Source: an uncultured Alphaproteobacteria bacterium
GTDB lineage: Bacteria > Pseudomonadota > Alphaproteobacteria > Parvibaculales > Parvibaculaceae
Length of the DNA stretch: 39,994 bases
Direction of reading: 5' to 3'
NCBI GenBank assembly: GCA_903889655.1
Contig: CAISYL010000110.1
Coordinates: 1-39,994, forward strand
Position 1 is the stretch's first letter; the number at the start of each line of letters is the position of its first letter. The notes under the pieces are model-generated. The model was not told the origin of the DNA. It ran no database searches and worked only from the letters and a program-made list of their open reading frames with translations. A program made the translations under genes and the position numbers. This document shows, piece after piece, positions 37,877 through 39,994 of the stretch.

Positions 37877-39348
37877 GCGCCACCTCCCGTCGCGAGGGCG
37901 CGGGCGGCAGCTTCGATCGCTTCATGATCCGAGAAATGGATCACCTTCGTGCCGACGATCTGGCCGGTCTCATGGCCCTTGCCGGCGACGACGAGCACGT
38001 CGCCCGCCTTCAATCCGCGCATGGCGGTCTCGATAGCCTTGCCGCGGTCGCCGATCTCGATCGCGCCCGGAGCCGCGGCAAGGATAGCGGCGCGGATCGC
38101 GGCCGGGTCTTCGCTGCGCGGGTTATCGTCGGTCACGTATATGATGTCTGCGAGCTTCGCTGCTGCCGCGCCCATCTGCGGTCGCTTGCCGGGGTCGCGG
38201 TCGCCGCCGCAGCCAAAAACGATGACGAGGCGCTTCTTCGTGTGCGGGCGAAGCGCTTCCAGCAGGTTCACCAGCGCGTCGGGCGTATGGGCGTAGTCGA
38301 CATAGACAGAGGCTCCGACCGGCAGGTGAGCCACTTCTTCAAGCCGGCCCTTGGCACCCTTGATGGTCTCCAGCGCGGCAAAGACCTTGTCGGCCGCGCC
38401 GCCGCAGCCGATGACGAGGCCGGCAGCAACCAGTGCGTTGGAGGCCTGGAAGCCGCCGACCAGCGGCAGGTTCACATTATAGTTACGACCTTCATGAACG
38501 AGATCGAGCACCTGCCCGCGCGCGGTGGGTTTTGCGCCGAGAAGGCAGATGCCCCTGCCCTTGCGGCCGACCGAAATGATGCGATGCCCGCGCGCCCAGG
38601 AAACGGCTTCAAATTCCGCATAATGGTCGGCATCGGCATTGAGAACAGCGATACCTCCCGGCCCCATCACCTCGCCGAAGAGCCGAAGCTTGGCATAGGC
38701 GTAGTCCTCGAAGCTCTCGTGATAATCGAGATGATCGCGGGTCAGGTTCGTGAAGGCGGCCGCCGCGAGCTTCACGCCATCGAGACGATACTGCGCGAGC
38801 CCGTGGCTCGAAGCCTCCATTGCCAGATGGGTCACGCCTTCGTCGGCAAGATCGGCGAGAGCGGCCTGCAGGATCACCGGATCCGGCGTGGTGTGGCCGA
38901 GCGGGCGCTCGCCCTTCGGCCCGACGATGCCGACCGTGCCGACACTCGCGGCCTCGTTGCCCAGCGCCGTCCAGATCTGGCGGACGAAAGTCACGATCGA
39001 GGTCTTGCCGTTGGTGCCGGTGACGGCGACGACCGTCTTCGGCTGCTTACCGAAGAAGCGCGCGGCCATCAGCGCGAGGCGGCGTCGGGGATTGCGGTCG
39101 GCGATCACAGGCACATTTGCGGAGATGCCAGCTTCCGCGTCGACGAGAATGGCCGCCGCCCCCTGCGCAATCGCCTGCGGAATGAAGCGCGCGCCGTCGA
39201 CCTTGGTGCCGGGAAGAGCCGCAAAGAGAAAGCCGGGCTTCACCTCGCGACTGTCCGCCGTCAGGCCGACGATCTCCGTCCCTCCCGCCTGGGGAAGGTT
39301 CGGGAGATCGGACCCGATGAGCGTCGCGAGCCGCATGTCAGCCAGCAT
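37873..39348 (-). CDS. murE: UDP-MurNAc-L-Ala-D-Glu--meso-DAP ligase MurE, 491 aa
   Basis: It adds the third stem residue. Visible are LTADSRE near the N-terminus, the P-loop TGTNGKTS, HLAMEASSHGLAQYRLDG, FTNLTRDHLDYH and VDYAHTPDAL. The motif DDNPRSEDP carries the Asn-Pro-Arg pattern that selects meso-diaminopimelate, as expected for a Gram-negative wall. The first ATG (39348) is used; ATG at 39336 (four residues shorter) is an alternative. It starts two bases after the ftsI stop. Confidence 0.97.
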   Translation of the reverse strand: MLADMRLATLIGSDLPNLPQAGGTEIVGLTADSREVKPGFLFAALPGTKVDGARFIPQAIAQGAAAILVDAEAGISANVPVIADRNPRRRLALMAARFFGKQPKTVVAVTGTNGKTSIVTFVRQIWTALGNEAASVGTVGIVGPKGERPLGHTTPDPVILQAALADLADEGVTHLAMEASSHGLAQYRLDGVKLAAAAFTNLTRDHLDYHESFEDYAYAKLRLFGEVMGPGGIAVLNADADHYAEFEAVSWARGHRIISVGRKGRGICLLGAKPTARGQVLDLVHEGRNYNVNLPLVGGFQASNALVAAGLVIGCGGAADKVFAALETIKGAKGRLEEVAHLPVGASVYVDYAHTPDALVNLLEALRPHTKKRLVIVFGCGGDRDPGKRPQMGAAAAKLADIIYVTDDNPRSEDPAAIRAAILAAAPGAIEIGDRGKAIETAMRGLKAGDVLVVAGKGHETGQIVGTKVIHFSDHEAIEAAARALATGGGA

Positions 39349-39350
39349 TC

Positions 39351-39994
39351 CTAATCGCCTGCATTTCCATTCCCGGCTTCGTAGGTCACGAGTTTGGCCT
39401 CGTGGATCATGTCGTTGCCTTGCGGCTGTTGTTCGATCGGCTGAAGACCGAGCAGCGGCGCGACGCGCGTGACGACGCGCGCTGTGACAGGCGCCGCATT
39501 CCAGCCGGCCGTCGCAAAGCCGTAAGTCGCCTTCGACCCCTGAGGCTCGTCGAACATGATGAGCATCGTGTAGCGTGGATTGTTCGCCGGGAAAGCGCTC
39601 AGGAACGAGGAGATCAGCTTGTGTTTGGCATAGCCGCCGCCGACCGCCTTTTCAGCCGTGCCGGTCTTTCCCATCACCGGATAACCGGGAACGTCCGCCT
39701 TCTTGCCCGTGCCGTCGGTGACGACGAGGCGCAGCAGGGCGCGCATCTCGGTGCTGACCTCCTGCGAGATGAGGCGCGGACCTACCTGGGCCGTCTCATG
39801 ATGCAGGAAGGTCGGGGTCACCTTCATGCCGCCATTGACGATGGCGGAGAGCGCCGCGACGACCTGGATCGGCGTCACCGCGATTCCCTGACCGAAGGAG
39901 GCCGTGATCGTCGAAAGCTCGCTCCAGCGCGCGGGAACCAACGGCTCGCCGGCCTCCGGCAGTTCGATGTTCGGGCGGGAGAGCAGACCGAAGC
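39351..39994 (-). CDS. ftsI: Septal peptidoglycan transpeptidase FtsI (PBP3), C-terminal part
   Basis: The 3' end of the division-specific class B penicillin-binding protein, which crosslinks septal peptidoglycan made by FtsW. The visible 213 residues cover the end of the transpeptidase domain: a SFGQGIAVTPIQVVAALSAIVNGG block and the KTGTAEK motif (the KTG triad of PBPs), then SSFLSAFPANNPRYTMLIMFDEP. The catalytic SxxK and SxN motifs lie beyond the window edge at 39994. The frame continues open to the edge. Position directly before murE confirms FtsI. Confidence 0.96.
   Translation of the reverse strand, partial: FGLLSRPNIELPEAGEPLVPARWSELSTITASFGQGIAVTPIQVVAALSAIVNGGMKVTPTFLHHETAQVGPRLISQEVSTEMRALLRLVVTDGTGKKADVPGYPVMGKTGTAEKAVGGGYAKHKLISSFLSAFPANNPRYTMLIMFDEPQGSKATYGFATAGWNAAPVTARVVTRVAPLLGLQPIEQQPQGNDMIHEAKLVTYEAGNGNAGD

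Noticed and set aside
37825-39354. 509-codon plus-strand frame opposite murE
   Set aside because: Antisense shadow of a complete MurE gene. Arg/Asp/His/Ala-rich with no domain.

Overview
The window is a GC-rich, gene-dense piece of an alphaproteobacterial chromosome, probably from the Hyphomicrobiales or a neighbouring order. The lineage rests on four things: murB lies between murC and ddl; ftsZ-lpxC-bamD-recN-ligA are consecutive; FtsZ has a very long linker and ends in the alphaproteobacterial type of tail ([12 protein letters not shown]); and DUF4169 and a large AsmA-like protein are present. A Parvibaculum-like organism would fit, but I cannot prove the genus by eye. There are no rRNA or tRNA genes, insertion sequences, prophage genes or CRISPR arrays, and no stretch above 300 bases lacks a gene.

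Left part (1-17.8 kb): accessory and housekeeping genes on both strands. A gene tail at the left edge converges on a large AsmA-like envelope protein. A DUF4169 gene follows. Next is a compact four-gene efflux operon (TetR regulator, HlyD-type lipoprotein, ABC ATPase, ABC-2 permease) with a perfect 26-bp palindrome in front of it, which is very probably the regulator's own operator. Then come a CsbD-like stress protein, a DUF1345 membrane protein, a UPF0145 (YbjQ) gene coupled to a GlcD-type FAD oxidase, a hotdog thioesterase, a ClC chloride transporter, a UvrD/PcrA helicase, prmA and an aminopeptidase P. A palindromic intergenic repeat closes this part.

Right part (17.9-40 kb): every gene is on the minus strand, so it reads from right to left. 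It starts inside ftsI and runs murE-murF-mraY-murD-ftsW-murG-murC-murB-ddl-ftsQ-ftsA, with neighbours overlapping or at most 4 bases apart. After a 178-base gap with two hairpins comes ftsZ, which ends in a strong intrinsic terminator. lpxC has its own control region and is followed by bamD, recN and ligA. Together these genes make lipid II (MurB-F, Ddl, MraY, MurG), polymerise and crosslink it at the septum (FtsW, FtsI), run the divisome (FtsQ, FtsA, FtsZ), build the outer membrane (LpxC, BamD) and maintain DNA (RecN, LigA).

I found no convincing undescribed system. The points most worth a second look are regulatory: the TetR palindrome, the ftsA-ftsZ hairpins, a patch of atypical codons with clustered GANTC sites in ftsA, the repeats upstream of lpxC, a lysine-rich MurC tail that also supplies the murB ribosome binding site, and a possible leaderless aminopeptidase P transcript.
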